A stretch of 64,000 nt of DNA from Micromonospora tulbaghiae (GCF_900091605.1 NZ_FMCQ01000004.1:124001-188000); one strand, 5' to 3'. Shown: positions 16,676-25,352, counted from the first letter of the stretch. Numbers and translations: made by a program. Notes: generated by a model from the sequence alone, not told the origin.

Positions 16676-17287
16676 TCAGGACGCGGGTTGCTCCACCTCG
16701 CCGCCGGCGGTCTCGGCGAGGATCCGCTCGGCGACCTCCTTCATGGTCATCCGGTGGTCCATCGCGGTGCGCTGGATCCACTTGAACGCCTGCGGCTCGG
16801 TCATCCCGTAGGTGGTCATCAGCGCACCCTTGGCGCGCTCGACGGTCTTGCGGATCTCCAGGCGGTCGGTCAGGCCGGCGACCTCCGACTCCAGCGCGGC
16901 GATCTCGGAGTAGCGGGACAGCGCGATCTCCACCGCCGGCACCAGGTCGCTCTTCTGGAACGGCTTGACCAGGTACGCCATCGCGCCGGCCGCCCGCGCC
17001 CGCTCCACCAGGTCACGCTGGCTGAACGCGGTCAGGATGATGACCGGGGCGATGCGCGCGCCGGCGATCCGCTCGGCGGCGGCCAGCCCGTCCATGATCG
17101 GCATCTTGATGTCGAGGATGACCAGATCCGGCTTGAGCTCCTCGGCGAGCTTGACGGCGGTCTCGCCGTCACCGGCCTCGCCGACGACGTCGTAGCCCTC
17201 TTCGACGAGCATCTCGGCCAGGTCCAGCCGGATGAGCGCCTCGTCCTCGGCGATCAGAACGCGCTTGCGCTCGGCGTCCGCCTGCAT
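16676..17287 (-). CDS. pdtaR: Response regulator with RNA-binding ANTAR domain, PdtaR
   Basis: 203 residues from ATG 17287; a GTG 39 bases upstream would add 13. The receiver domain (about 6-125) shows VLIAEDEALIRLDLAEML, phospho-acceptor Asp in LVILDIKMPIMDG, the Thr in ILTAFSQRD and LVKPF. The C-terminal ANTAR domain (about 140-195) reads VERAKGALMTTYGMTEPQAF and TAMDHRMTMKEVAERI. In mycobacteria PdtaR, phosphorylated by PdtaS, binds paired hairpins in mRNA to prevent termination. The kinase gene is not in the window. Length and sequence fit the M. tuberculosis protein, also encoded near polA and rpsA. Confidence 0.95.
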   Translation of the reverse strand: MQADAERKRVLIAEDEALIRLDLAEMLVEEGYDVVGEAGDGETAVKLAEELKPDLVILDIKMPIMDGLAAAERIAGARIAPVIILTAFSQRDLVERARAAGAMAYLVKPFQKSDLVPAVEIALSRYSEIAALESEVAGLTDRLEIRKTVERAKGALMTTYGMTEPQAFKWIQRTAMDHRMTMKEVAERILAETAGGEVEQPAS

Positions 17288-17390
17288 CTCGCCCACGAGC
17301 CACTCCCACCGGTTCGAACTCGACACCCGCCCTGCCGGGTGTCGCCGCCTTCAGCCTAGCGGGTAGGCTGTCGAGGCCGAATCACGGAAC

Positions 17391-17468
17391 GCCCTCGTAG
17401 CCCAACTGGCAGCAGGCAATGGATTCAAACTCCATACAGTGTGGGTTCGAATCCCACCGAGGGCACCA
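17391..17468 (+). tRNA. tRNA with CAA anticodon (nominally Leu) but short variable arm
   Basis: A full cloverleaf folds: acceptor GCCCTCG/CGAGGGC, D-arm with 3 pairs (GCC/GGC), anticodon arm ATGGA-TTCAAAC-TCCAT with anticodon CAA at 34-36, variable loop of only five bases (ACAGT), T-arm GTGGG-TTCGAAT-CCCAC, discriminator A and encoded CCA. The CAA anticodon reads UUG (Leu). Bacterial tRNA-Leu normally has a long variable arm of over ten bases, so this is class I in shape and its charging is uncertain. An HTH-LAGLIDADG gene begins 32 bases after the CCA. Confidence 0.85.
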
Positions 17469-17500
17469 GAAATGTCATACAGGCGTTCGACCATAGGGTT

Positions 17501-18250
17501 GTGCATCCACCCGAACTGCGCGCCCGGGCGCGGCGTCTCTACCTTGACGGCGCGACCGTCGCCGAGGTGGCGCGGACCGTGGGGCTCTCCTATCCGACGG
17601 TCCGCCACTGGTGCAAGGATCGGCCGGTGCCGAAGCAGCAGGGCACCGCACTGCGATGCTTCCGCTGTCGTGACGACTTGCACGCTCCGACAGACCCGGC
17701 GGCCTACGCCTATCTCCTCGGCCTCTACCTCGGCGACGGGCACCTCGTCACCAAGGCCCGGGTGCCGGTGCTCCGGATCGCCTGCAGCGACTGCTGGCCG
17801 GGCCTGATCGAAGCGTGCGACCACGCCATGCGAGCGGTGCTGGCCGAAAAGGTGCAGCGGGTCTCAAAACCGGGCTGCGTCAATGTGCAGAGCTACGGCA
17901 AGCACTGGCCGTGCTTACTACCGCAGCACGGGCCCGGCAAGAAGCACGAGCGTCCGATCGTCCTTGCGGACTGGCAGCGCACCATCGTCGAAGCTCGGGC
18001 CGGCGACTTCCTGCGCGGCCTCTTCCACTCCGACGGGTGCCGCTTCGCCAACCGGGTCGTCGTCCGGGGCAAGGAGTACGTCTATCCCCGTTACATGTTC
18101 AACAACGAGTCGGCCGACATCATGGGCCTGTGCCAGCAGGCCCTCGACCGGCTCGGCATCGCCTGGCGGATGAACCGCCGCAACTCCCTCTCGGTGGCCC
18201 GCCGGGAAGCCGTAGCCGCCCTCGACCGGCACGTCGGCCCGAAGTCGTGA
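17501..18250 (+). CDS. HTH-LAGLIDADG homing-endonuclease-like protein
   Basis: 249 residues from GTG 17501 (AGGG just upstream); the frame stays open into the tRNA, where a GTG lies in the T-arm. Residues about 5-40 form a helix-turn-helix of resolvase/Hin type (VAEVARTVGLSYPTVRHWC). A CxxC (CFRC, about 53-56) follows. Two LAGLIDADG helices are visible, YLLGLYLGDGHL (about 71-82) and FLRGLFHSDGCR (about 170-181), each with the acidic residue needed for cleavage. Such proteins cut DNA or act as regulators. No intron or intein surrounds it. It may be expressed from the tRNA transcript after 3' processing. Confidence 0.8.
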   Translation: MHPPELRARARRLYLDGATVAEVARTVGLSYPTVRHWCKDRPVPKQQGTALRCFRCRDDLHAPTDPAAYAYLLGLYLGDGHLVTKARVPVLRIACSDCWPGLIEACDHAMRAVLAEKVQRVSKPGCVNVQSYGKHWPCLLPQHGPGKKHERPIVLADWQRTIVEARAGDFLRGLFHSDGCRFANRVVVRGKEYVYPRYMFNNESADIMGLCQQALDRLGIAWRMNRRNSLSVARREAVAALDRHVGPKS

Positions 18251-18286
18251 CCCGACGACGCCAGGGTCGTGGGCGACCGGCCGCTG

Positions 18287-19444
18287 TCAGATCCGCGCCA
18301 GCGCCCGCGCGAGATCCGCCCGCAGGTCCTCCGGGTCCTCCAGGCCGACCGAGACGCGCAGCAGCCCGCCGCAGGGCTTGGCGTCACCCTCGACCGGCCG
18401 GTGGGTGAGCGAGGCCGGGTGCTGGATCAGCGTGTCGACGCCGCCGAGCGACACCGCGTGCGTGATCAGCTCGCAGGCGCCGGCGACCTCGGCCGCGGCG
18501 GGCGCGCCGCCGCGTACCTCGAAGGCGAGCAGGCTGCCGGTGCCCGACATCTGGCGGCCGACCAGCCCGGCCGGGTCGTGCAGCGACGGGTGGTGGACGC
18601 GCTCGACGGCGGGGTGCCCGGCGAGCCAGGCGGCGAGCTTCTCCGCGCCGGCCTGCTGGGCGCGGACGCGCAGCGGGAGGGTCTGGATACCGCGGTGCAG
18701 CAGGTAGGCGCCGAGCGGGTGCAGGACGGCGCCGGTGACGGCGCGGACCTGGCGCAGCCGGGCGGCCCACTCGGGTCCGCAGGCGACGACGCCGGCCAGG
18801 ACGTCGCCGTGGCCGCCGATGCTCTTGGTGGCGCTGTGCAGCACGAGCGCGGCGCCGTGGCGGGTGGGCTGCTGGAGCACCGGGGTGGCGACCGTGTTGT
18901 CGACGAGCAGCGGAACGTCACCGGCGGCGTCGGCGAGCGCGGCGATGTCGACCAAATCGAGGCTGGGGTTGGCCGGCGTCTCGACCAGGACCAGGGCGGT
19001 GTCGGGGCGGATCGCGGCGGCCACGTCGGCGGGGGTGGCCCAGGTGACCTCGGTGCCGAGCAGCCCGGTGGCGAGGACGTGGTCGGTGCCGCCGTAGAGG
19101 GGGCGGACGGCGACGACGTGACGCTTGCCGTCGCGGGTGGCGGCGAGCAGGGTGGCGGTGAGCGCGGCCATGCCGCTGGCGAACGCGACGGCCTCGGCGG
19201 TGCCTTCGAGCTGGGCGAGCGCGGTCTCGAACCGGGCCACGGTGGGGTTCCAGAGACGCTGGTAGACGGCGCTGCCGCCGGCCGGGAGGGTGCCGCCGGT
19301 CGCGAGCGTCTCGTAGTCGTCACCGCCGCCGGCCACCGAGGGCAGCGGGTTGGTGGTGGACAGGTCGATGGGCGGGACGTGGACGCCGAGCCCGGCGAGG
19401 TCGGCGCGCCCGGCGTGTACGGCTGCGGTGTCCACGGAAGTCAT
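18287..19444 (-). CDS. PLP-dependent Cys/Met metabolism enzyme (cystathionine gamma-lyase/synthase or methionine gamma-lyase family)
   Basis: 385 residues from ATG 19444; ATG 19462 is an alternative. The aspartate aminotransferase-like fold is shown by RLWNPTVARFETALAQLEG, AVAFASGMAALTATLLA, the PLP-contacting VLVETPANPSLDLVDI and VDNTVATPVLQQP, and the Schiff-base lysine in LHSATKSIGGHGD. The C-terminus has the SLGGVDTLIQHPASLTH pattern common to the whole family. The exact reaction (transsulfuration or methionine cleavage) cannot be fixed. It is divergent from an Lrp-family regulator, which probably controls it from the shared 100-base gap. Confidence 0.88.
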   Translation of the reverse strand: MTSVDTAAVHAGRADLAGLGVHVPPIDLSTTNPLPSVAGGGDDYETLATGGTLPAGGSAVYQRLWNPTVARFETALAQLEGTAEAVAFASGMAALTATLLAATRDGKRHVVAVRPLYGGTDHVLATGLLGTEVTWATPADVAAAIRPDTALVLVETPANPSLDLVDIAALADAAGDVPLLVDNTVATPVLQQPTRHGAALVLHSATKSIGGHGDVLAGVVACGPEWAARLRQVRAVTGAVLHPLGAYLLHRGIQTLPLRVRAQQAGAEKLAAWLAGHPAVERVHHPSLHDPAGLVGRQMSGTGSLLAFEVRGGAPAAAEVAGACELITHAVSLGGVDTLIQHPASLTHRPVEGDAKPCGGLLRVSVGLEDPEDLRADLARALARI

Positions 19445-19545
19445 GTCGGAAGCGTCGAACATGACGACGGTGGGAAGCAATAGCAGCGAACAATATTCTG
19501 GCAATCCCGCTTTCGCCCGGCGACGATTCGGTGAAGGATGGTCAC

Positions 19546-20025
19546 ATGCCTGCCGCACCGAATGATGTACGGCCGTTCGCCGGCCTGGACGACACCGACC
19601 GCGCGATCCTCACCGAGCTGGCGGCCGACGGTCGGCTGCCGAACAACGCCCTGGCCGAGCGGGTCGGGGTGGCGCCGTCGACGTGCCTGACGCGTACCCG
19701 GGCGCTGCGCGAGTGCGGGGCGATCCGCGGATTCCACGCCGAGGTGGACCCGGCGGCGGTGGGGCTGCCGTTGCAGGCGCTGGTCTCGGTGCGGCTGACC
19801 GCGCACGAGCGGGCCGCTGTGGACGCGTTCCGGGCCCGGTCCGTGCGGCTGCCCGGGGTGGTGTCGGTGTTCCACGTGGCGGGCGCGGAGGACTACGTGT
19901 TGCACGTGCGGGCCGCCTCCGGCGACGCGCTGCGGGACTTCGTACTCGATCATCTGGCTGTCGATCCGGCGGTGCAGCACACGCAGACCAGCCTGATCTT
20001 CGAGCAGGCCCGGGGTATGGGGTAG
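19546..20025 (+). CDS. Lrp/AsnC family transcriptional regulator
   Basis: 159 residues from ATG 19546, with GAAGGA at the right distance (a GTG at 19531 is less likely). The N-terminal HTH reads [20 protein letters not shown] and [19 protein letters not shown]. The C-terminal RAM effector domain includes [19 protein letters not shown]. Such regulators sense amino acids and often act on a divergent gene; here that is the Cys/Met enzyme. The gap contains an AATATT-centred AT-rich patch near 19492 that could hold the operator. Confidence 0.92.
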   Translation: MPAAPNDVRPFAGLDDTDRAILTELAADGRLPNNALAERVGVAPSTCLTRTRALRECGAIRGFHAEVDPAAVGLPLQALVSVRLTAHERAAVDAFRARSVRLPGVVSVFHVAGAEDYVLHVRAASGDALRDFVLDHLAVDPAVQHTQTSLIFEQARGMG

Positions 20026-20071
20026 CGCACCCGGCGGAACAATTCCGGCACGTCGCGGGTTGCACCTCTCT

Positions 20072-21082
20072 GTGATCGACGTACCCATGTCTGTTCTTGA
20101 TCTTGCCCCGGTGGCGGCTACCGGCAGTGCCGGTGAGGCGCTGCGGTACACCACGGAGCTGGCCCGCCGCACCGAGGAGCTGGGCTACCGCCGGTTCTGG
20201 GTGGCCGAGCACCACAACATGCCCGCCATCGCGAGTTCCGCGCCGGCGGTGCTGCTCGCGCACCTGGCGGCGAACACCAGCACGATCCGGCTCGGTTCGG
20301 GCGGCGTGATGCTGCCCAACCACGCGCCGCTGGTGGTGGCCGAGCAGTTCGGCACGCTGGAGGCGCTGCACCCGGGCCGGATCGACCTGGGCATCGGCCG
20401 GGCGCCCGGCACCGACCAGGTGACCGCGCTGGCGCTGCGCCGCACCATGGAGGGCCTGTCCGCCGAGCACTTCCCGCGCGAGCTGGCCGACCTGATGAAC
20501 TACTTCTCCGGCGCCGAGCCGGGCCCGATCACCGCGACGCCGGGCCGGGGGCAGTCGCCACAGGTGTGGCTGCTCGGGTCCAGCGGGTTCAGCGCGCAGC
20601 TGGCCGGTCTGCTCGGGCTGCCGTTCTCGTTCGCGCACCACTTCAGTTCGCAGAACACGATTCCGGCGTTGCAGCTCTACCGGCAGAACTTCCGGCCGTC
20701 GCAGTGGCTGGACCGGCCGTACGCGATGGTGGCGGTGAACGCGGTCTGCGCGGAGACCGACGAGCAGGCCGAGTGGCTGGCCGGGCCGGCCGGGCTGTCG
20801 TTCCTGAAGCTGCGGTCGGGGCGGCCGGAGCCGCTCGTCACGCCCGAGGAGGCGGCGGCGTACCCGTACTCCGAGTTCGAGCGGGAGTTCGTGGCCCAGC
20901 GCCGCGACGGCCAGGCGACCGGCTCGCCGGAGACGGTTGCCCGGCAGCTCGGTCAGCTGCTGGAGCGCACCGGCGCGGACGAGCTGATGCTCACCACGAT
21001 GGTGTACGACGTGGCCGACCGGATCCGCTCGTTCGAGCTGATCGCCGAGAAGGTGGCGGGCGGTCTGCGCCGGGAGGGCTGA
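20072..21082 (+). CDS. LLM class flavin-dependent oxidoreductase (MsnO8-like)
   Basis: 336 residues from GTG 20072; TTG 20060 and ATG 20087 are possible. The start [15 protein letters not shown] and [20 protein letters not shown] are characteristic of the bacterial luciferase-like MsnO8 group, as are [38 protein letters not shown] and [14 protein letters not shown]. The TIM barrel binds FMN or F420. The substrate is unknown. It lies 46 bases after the Lrp gene on the same strand and could be co-transcribed. A hairpin follows at 21154-21183. Confidence 0.9.
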   Translation: MIDVPMSVLDLAPVAATGSAGEALRYTTELARRTEELGYRRFWVAEHHNMPAIASSAPAVLLAHLAANTSTIRLGSGGVMLPNHAPLVVAEQFGTLEALHPGRIDLGIGRAPGTDQVTALALRRTMEGLSAEHFPRELADLMNYFSGAEPGPITATPGRGQSPQVWLLGSSGFSAQLAGLLGLPFSFAHHFSSQNTIPALQLYRQNFRPSQWLDRPYAMVAVNAVCAETDEQAEWLAGPAGLSFLKLRSGRPEPLVTPEEAAAYPYSEFEREFVAQRRDGQATGSPETVARQLGQLLERTGADELMLTTMVYDVADRIRSFELIAEKVAGGLRREG

Positions 21083-21153
21083 AACACGCTCTTCATAGCC
21101 ACGTCACCGCACCGTCGCGCGGGACGCATAACTTTGTCCTCGGTGGTGGTACG

Positions 21154-21183
21154 GCATTCCCGGTCGGGACGGGTCGGGAATGC
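21154..21183 (+). terminator. Candidate terminator of the LLM gene
   Basis: GCATTCCCG (21154-21162) pairs with CGGGAATGC (21175-21183) around a 12-base loop, about 70 bases past the stop codon. There is no U-tract. It lies next to a second, leftward hairpin, as expected between convergent genes. Confidence 0.5.
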
Positions 21184-21195
21184 TGCGGTGTGGTG

Positions 21196-21240
21196 CACCG
21201 GGTCGCCGGCGGAGCGGATTCCGCGGCCGGCGACCCGGTG
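21196..21240 (-). terminator. Terminator of the rhamnogalacturonan lyase gene
   Basis: Perfect 15-base arms (21196-21210 and 21226-21240, core CACCGGGTCGCCGGC) enclose a 15-base loop that can itself pair (GCGGA/TTCCGC). It lies nine bases after the lyase stop codon. Confidence 0.65.
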
Positions 21241-21249
21241 CCTGCCGTT

Positions 21250-23535
21250 TCAGCGCAGGTAGATGTTCGGCGCCGGCGGGGTGCTCATGCCGTCGCCCAG
21301 GTAGAAGCCCGGGTGCGGCGGCTGGTTGTAGGCGGTGTTCTGCCAGGCCACCGCCACCCGGTACTGCGGGTCGTGCATCAGCGTCGGCAGACGCAGGCCG
21401 GTGGTGACCGGCGTGCTGTAGATCCGTAGCGCGGTGCTGTCGGAGGTGCGCCAGACCACGTCCTCGCGCCAGTCACCGAGCAGGTCGGCCGAGAGCGCCG
21501 GGGTGGACTTGGTGCCGTTGTTCGAGGCGACGCCGCTGCCGGTGAGGAGACGGGTCTCGCCGCCGGTGCCGTACTTGTCGATCTTCGTGGCGTCGAGCAG
21601 TTCCCGGACCGGGTCACCGTCCCACCAGATCAGGAAGTTCGCCGACGACGGCTTGCGCCCGACGTTCTGTCCCCGGGTGTTGAGCAGCCCGTCGACCGCC
21701 GACGACCACGATTCAGCCCCCGGGCTGCCCGCCCAGACGTCGGCGGAGACGCCCCGGCCGTTGTCGCCGTTCGGCGCGGTCTGCCAGATGATCTGCCCGG
21801 TACGCGCGTCGGCCATCCAGGAGCTGGGCTTGCTGCCGTCCTCGTCGACCTTGAACACCTCCAGGCCCGAACGGGCGGGGTCGAGGTCGCCGACGTGCAG
21901 GGCGTCGCCGTGGCCGTTGCCGGTGGAGTACAGCAGCCGGCCGTTGTCGTCGATGGTGGCGGCGCCGTACACGATCTCCTGGCGGCCGTCGTTGTCCACG
22001 TCGGCCACGGAGAGCTGGTGGTTGCCCTGGCCGGCGGCGGCGCCGTTGCCGGAGGCGTTCGAGTCGAACGTCCAGCGCTTGCGCAGCGTGCCGTCGCGGA
22101 AGTCCCAGGCCGCGACGACGGCCCGGGTGTAGTAGCCGCGCGCCATGATCAGCGAGGGGCGCTGCCCGTCCAGGTACGCGGTGCCGGCGAGGAACCGGTC
22201 GACCCGGTTGCCGTACGAGTCACCCCAGGAGGAGACGGTGCCGCGCGGCGGGTCGTAGTCGACAGTGGACAGGGCCGCGCCGGTACGGCCGTCGAACATG
22301 GTCAGGTACTCCGGGCCGGCGAGCACGTAGCCGCTGGAGTTGCGGTGGTCGGCCGAGCCGTTGCCGATCACCTGGCCGGTGCCGGAGCGGGTGCCGTCGG
22401 CGGTCTTCATGGCCACCTCGGCGTCCCCGTCGCCGTCGTAGTCGTACACCTGGAACTGGGTGTAGTGGGCGCCGGCGCGGATGTTGCGGCCGAGGTCGAT
22501 GCGCCACAGCCGGGTGCCGGTGAGCGTGTACGCGTCGACGTAGACGTTGCCGGTGTAGCCGGACTGCGAGTTGTCCTTGGCGTTCGACGGATCCCACTTG
22601 AGCACGAACTCGTAGCGGCCGTCGCCGTCGAGGTCACCGACGCTCGCGTCGTTCGCCGAGTAGCTGTACCCCTCCCCGGCGGGGGTGGTGCCGCCGGGCG
22701 GCGGCTGGATCGGCACGTCCAGGTAACCGTTGGCGAACTGGAGCGCCGGGGCGGACGCCGCCTGCTCGGCGCCGTTCACCACGGCCCGCACGGTGTACGC
22801 CGATCCGGCCGCCGCGCCGCTGTCCAGGTACGTGGTGGCGCCCGTGATCGGGCTGGCGTTGACCTTGGTGCCGCCCCGGTAGAGGTTGAACGCCACACCC
22901 GTGGTCTCGGTGCCGAGCAGCCGCCACGAGACCAGGTTCCCGCTGCCGGAGCGGACGCTGACCAGGCCCCGGTCCAGGGCCTCCATCTGCTTCCCGCCGG
23001 CCGGCGGGGTGGTCGGCGGCGGCGTGGTGGGCGGGGGCGTGGACGGCGGTGGAGTGCTCGGTGGCGGCGTGCTGGGCGGGGGTGTGCTCGACGGTGGCGG
23101 GGTGGTGGACGGTGCGCCGGTGCAGGCGGTGCCGTTGAGCGTGAACGCGGCCGGGACCGGGTTCGACGCGTTGTTCCACGAGCCGTTGAAGCCGAAGTTC
23201 GCGGTGCCGCCGGTGCCGATGGCCGCGTTGTAACCGGCGTCGCGGGCGCTGACCTGGGCGCCGGACTGGCTGACCGTCGCGTTCCACGCCTGGACGACCT
23301 GCTGGCCGGCGGCGAAGCTCCAGCCGAGGGTCCAGCCGTCGACCAGGTCGCCGAGGTTGGTCACTGTCACGTCGGCGCCGAAGCCGCCGCTCCACTGGTT
23401 GGTGATCCGGTAGTCGACCCGGCAGGCGACGGCCGCCGCGGCGGCCGTCATCGTGGTGAGCGCGCCGGCCAACAGCGTGACCGCCGAGGCCGCGGCGAGC
23501 AGCGCGATCCGGCGGCGTGGTGTGGTGGGGTGCAC
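21250..23535 (-). CDS. Secreted rhamnogalacturonan lyase (PL11) with N-terminal CBM2
   Basis: 761 residues from GTG 23535. A signal peptide (about 1-36) is followed by a family 2 carbohydrate-binding module (about 37-140; CRVDYRITNQWSGGFGADV, WTLGWSFAAGQQVVQAWN, NFGFNGSWNNAS). Next comes a Pro/Thr/Ser linker of repeated TPPPS units (about 141-184) and a PL11 catalytic domain to the end (MEALDRGLVSVRSGSGNLVSWR, SVGDLDGDGRYEFVLKWDPS, YDYDGDGDAEVAMKTADGT, GDWREDVVWRTSD). Several DxDGDG calcium sites are visible. PL11 enzymes cleave the rhamnogalacturonan I backbone of pectin. The CBM2 would anchor it to plant cell wall cellulose. The gene is monocistronic. Confidence 0.93.
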   Translation of the reverse strand: MHPTTPRRRIALLAAASAVTLLAGALTTMTAAAAAVACRVDYRITNQWSGGFGADVTVTNLGDLVDGWTLGWSFAAGQQVVQAWNATVSQSGAQVSARDAGYNAAIGTGGTANFGFNGSWNNASNPVPAAFTLNGTACTGAPSTTPPPSSTPPPSTPPPSTPPPSTPPPTTPPPTTPPAGGKQMEALDRGLVSVRSGSGNLVSWRLLGTETTGVAFNLYRGGTKVNASPITGATTYLDSGAAAGSAYTVRAVVNGAEQAASAPALQFANGYLDVPIQPPPGGTTPAGEGYSYSANDASVGDLDGDGRYEFVLKWDPSNAKDNSQSGYTGNVYVDAYTLTGTRLWRIDLGRNIRAGAHYTQFQVYDYDGDGDAEVAMKTADGTRSGTGQVIGNGSADHRNSSGYVLAGPEYLTMFDGRTGAALSTVDYDPPRGTVSSWGDSYGNRVDRFLAGTAYLDGQRPSLIMARGYYTRAVVAAWDFRDGTLRKRWTFDSNASGNGAAAGQGNHQLSVADVDNDGRQEIVYGAATIDDNGRLLYSTGNGHGDALHVGDLDPARSGLEVFKVDEDGSKPSSWMADARTGQIIWQTAPNGDNGRGVSADVWAGSPGAESWSSAVDGLLNTRGQNVGRKPSSANFLIWWDGDPVRELLDATKIDKYGTGGETRLLTGSGVASNNGTKSTPALSADLLGDWREDVVWRTSDSTALRIYSTPVTTGLRLPTLMHDPQYRVAVAWQNTAYNQPPHPGFYLGDGMSTPPAPNIYLR

Positions 23536-23735
23536 GGGGATGCCTTTCGCGGAGGTCAGGCACGCGACGACGCCGGCCTGCCCGGACCGGCGGGGAAGGT
23601 ACGTGCCCTGATGCGACGGGCGACGCCGATATATCGACGTCGGTGATTAGGCTCCGCGCTTCGCCAGCTTAGCCATCTGCCCGCGCCCCGACAAGCGCGG
23701 CGCCGAGAGCCCTCGCTGTGGGCGAGACCGGAGGC

Positions 23736-24770
23736 TCAGCCCTTTTCGACGGCGGTGGCGAGCCGCCGGGGCTCCTCGGGCTCGGCGACCGGCGCGGAGG
23801 CGTCCACCGAACCGGCGGCAACCGGCGCCGGGGCGTCGACCGAGCCGGCGGCAACCGGCACCGGGGCGTCGGCCGAGCCGGCCGCGAGCGCGGACTCCAC
23901 AGTGGCCCGGGCCCGGCGGGTACGGCGCAGCGCCCGCACCGCCAGCCCGACGGCGACCACCCAGGCGGTGGCGAGCAGCGCGTACACCACCGCCGGCACC
24001 GAGCCGCCCAGGTCACCGGCGCGCAGCAGGGTGCGGGCGTTGGTCAGCACGATCACGCCGCCGATCACGGCGCCGAGCAACTGGGCGGGGACGATGCGGA
24101 CCAGCCAGGCCGCGATCGGCGCGGCGATCAGGCCACCGACCAGGAGCGCGGCCACAGTGGGCAGCAGGAAGCCCTCGGAGCCCAGGCCGATCAGGAAGCC
24201 GATGCTCGCCGCGCCGGCCACCACGAACTCGGAGGTGTCCACCGAGCCGATGACCTTACGGGGTTCCATCCGGCCGGAGACCAGCAGCGCCGGGGTGGCG
24301 ACCGGACCCCAGCCACCGCCGCCGGTGGCGTCGACGAAGCCGGCGACCAGGCCGAGCGGGGCGAGGAAGCGGCTACGCAGCCGGCCACCCGCCCGGTTTG
24401 CCCGCAGCGGCCGGGAGAACCGCACCAGCAGGTACGCGCCGAGCGTGAACAGGATGGCGGCCATCCACGGCGCCGCCGCCTCGGTGGAGATGGAGCTGAG
24501 GAACGTCGCCCCGGCGAACGCGCCGATCGCGCCGGGGAGCGCGATCCGGCCGACCACCTTCCAGTCGACGTTGCCGAAACGCCAGTGCGAGACGCCCGCG
24601 GCGAGCGTGGTGCCGATCTCGGCCAGGTGCACCGAGGCGGACGCGGCGGCCGGCGCCACGCCGGCGAACAGGAGAAGCGTCGAGGAGGTCAGCCCGTACG
24701 CCATGCCGAGCGCGCCGTCGACGAGTTGCGCGGCGAGCCCGACGAGGGCGAGGACCAGCAGCTTGCGCAC
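23736..24770 (-). CDS. TauE/SafE family sulfite/anion exporter
   Basis: 344 residues from GTG 24770. About eight membrane helices; the family duplication is visible in QLVDGALGMAYGLTSSTLLLF with VHLAEIGTTLAAGVSHW, and LVAGFVDATGGGGWGPVATP with GSVDTSEFVVAGAASIGF. TauE proteins are thought to export sulfite, sulfoacetate or similar anions. The C-terminal ~45 residues are a soluble tail with three 11-residue AAGSVDAPAPV-type repeats. An Rrf2 regulator gene lies upstream in the same direction, suggesting control by sulfur or cysteine status. Confidence 0.9.
   Translation of the reverse strand: MRKLLVLALVGLAAQLVDGALGMAYGLTSSTLLLFAGVAPAAASASVHLAEIGTTLAAGVSHWRFGNVDWKVVGRIALPGAIGAFAGATFLSSISTEAAAPWMAAILFTLGAYLLVRFSRPLRANRAGGRLRSRFLAPLGLVAGFVDATGGGGWGPVATPALLVSGRMEPRKVIGSVDTSEFVVAGAASIGFLIGLGSEGFLLPTVAALLVGGLIAAPIAAWLVRIVPAQLLGAVIGGVIVLTNARTLLRAGDLGGSVPAVVYALLATAWVVAVGLAVRALRRTRRARATVESALAAGSADAPVPVAAGSVDAPAPVAAGSVDASAPVAEPEEPRRLATAVEKG
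23788..23886 (-). repeat. Three 33-base tandem repeats in the TauE gene tail
   Basis: Units 23788-23820, 23821-23853 and 23854-23886 differ at a few positions and encode 11-residue Ala/Pro/Val-rich repeats of the exporter's C-terminal tail. In-frame unit length means copy number can vary without breaking the protein. Confidence 0.75.
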
Positions 24771-24793
24771 GAGCGCCCCCTGACTTTTCGGTA

Positions 24794-24866
24794 TCTCCTA
24801 TCAACTTGGTCGACAATGCGGCACGGAGGCGTCCCGGGTCAAGTCCCCCATCCGGTTGGTAGGAGA
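24794..24866. promoter_or_regulatory. Paired inverted sites upstream of the TauE gene, candidate Rrf2 operator
   Basis: TCTCCTATCAAC (24794-24805) and GTTGGTAGGAGA (24855-24866) are inverted copies matching at 11 of 12 positions, 49 bases apart, in the gap between the Rrf2 gene and the TauE gene. The first lies 25 bases before the TauE start where a repressor would block transcription. That these are Rrf2 sites is inferred from position only. Confidence 0.4.
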
Positions 24867-24881
24867 CGCCGGACGGTGTGG

Positions 24882-25352
24882 TCAGCTCCAGGCGCGCGGG
24901 TCGGCGGCCAGCTCGTTGACCCGGCCGGGCAGCGCGCCGGCGGCCACGTCGGCGATGGTGACCAGGTCGAGGATCTCCCGCTCGCTGGCGCGCAGCGCGA
25001 TCCAGACGTCCTGCAACGCGCGGGCCGCACCCTGGTAGCCGAGCTGTTCCGGGCGGTGCCCGCGCACATGCGCGAGTGGACCGTCGATGACGCGGATCAC
25101 CTCGGCCAGGGAGATCTCCCCGGCTGGCCGGGCCAGCCAGTAGCCGCCCTCGGGGCCACGCTGGGCGTGCACGATGCCGCCCCGCCGCAGCTGCAGCAGG
25201 ATGCTCTCCAGGAACTTCGGCGGGATGTCCTGTGCGCGGGCGATCTGTTCGGCGGTCACCGGGCGGCTCCGCCCGGTGGTCCCTCCGTCCGCGACCGAGG
25301 CCAGCTCAGCGGCCGCGCGGAGGGCGTAGTCGACCCGGGCGGAGAGACGCAT
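24882..25352 (-). CDS. Rrf2 family transcriptional regulator
   Basis: 156 residues. The start MRLSARVDYALRAAAELAS, the helix-turn-helix AEQIARAQDIPPKFLESIL and wing LQLRRGGIVHAQRGPEGGYWLARP are typical of Rrf2. No cysteines are present, so it cannot hold the iron-sulfur cluster of IscR/NsrR and is closer to CymR-type members that sense sulfur or cysteine status. It is followed by the TauE exporter, its likely target. Confidence 0.92.
   Translation of the reverse strand: MRLSARVDYALRAAAELASVADGGTTGRSRPVTAEQIARAQDIPPKFLESILLQLRRGGIVHAQRGPEGGYWLARPAGEISLAEVIRVIDGPLAHVRGHRPEQLGYQGAARALQDVWIALRASEREILDLVTIADVAAGALPGRVNELAADPRAWS

Noticed and set aside
17391..18250. Group I intron in the tRNA, with the LAGLIDADG protein as its endonuclease
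   Set aside because: The tRNA is uninterrupted, including the anticodon loop, and the protein gene lies wholly outside it.
22980..23110. CRISPR-like or minisatellite repeat
   Set aside because: The short repeats encode the Pro/Thr/Ser linker of the rhamnogalacturonan lyase, and no array with spacers exists anywhere in the window.
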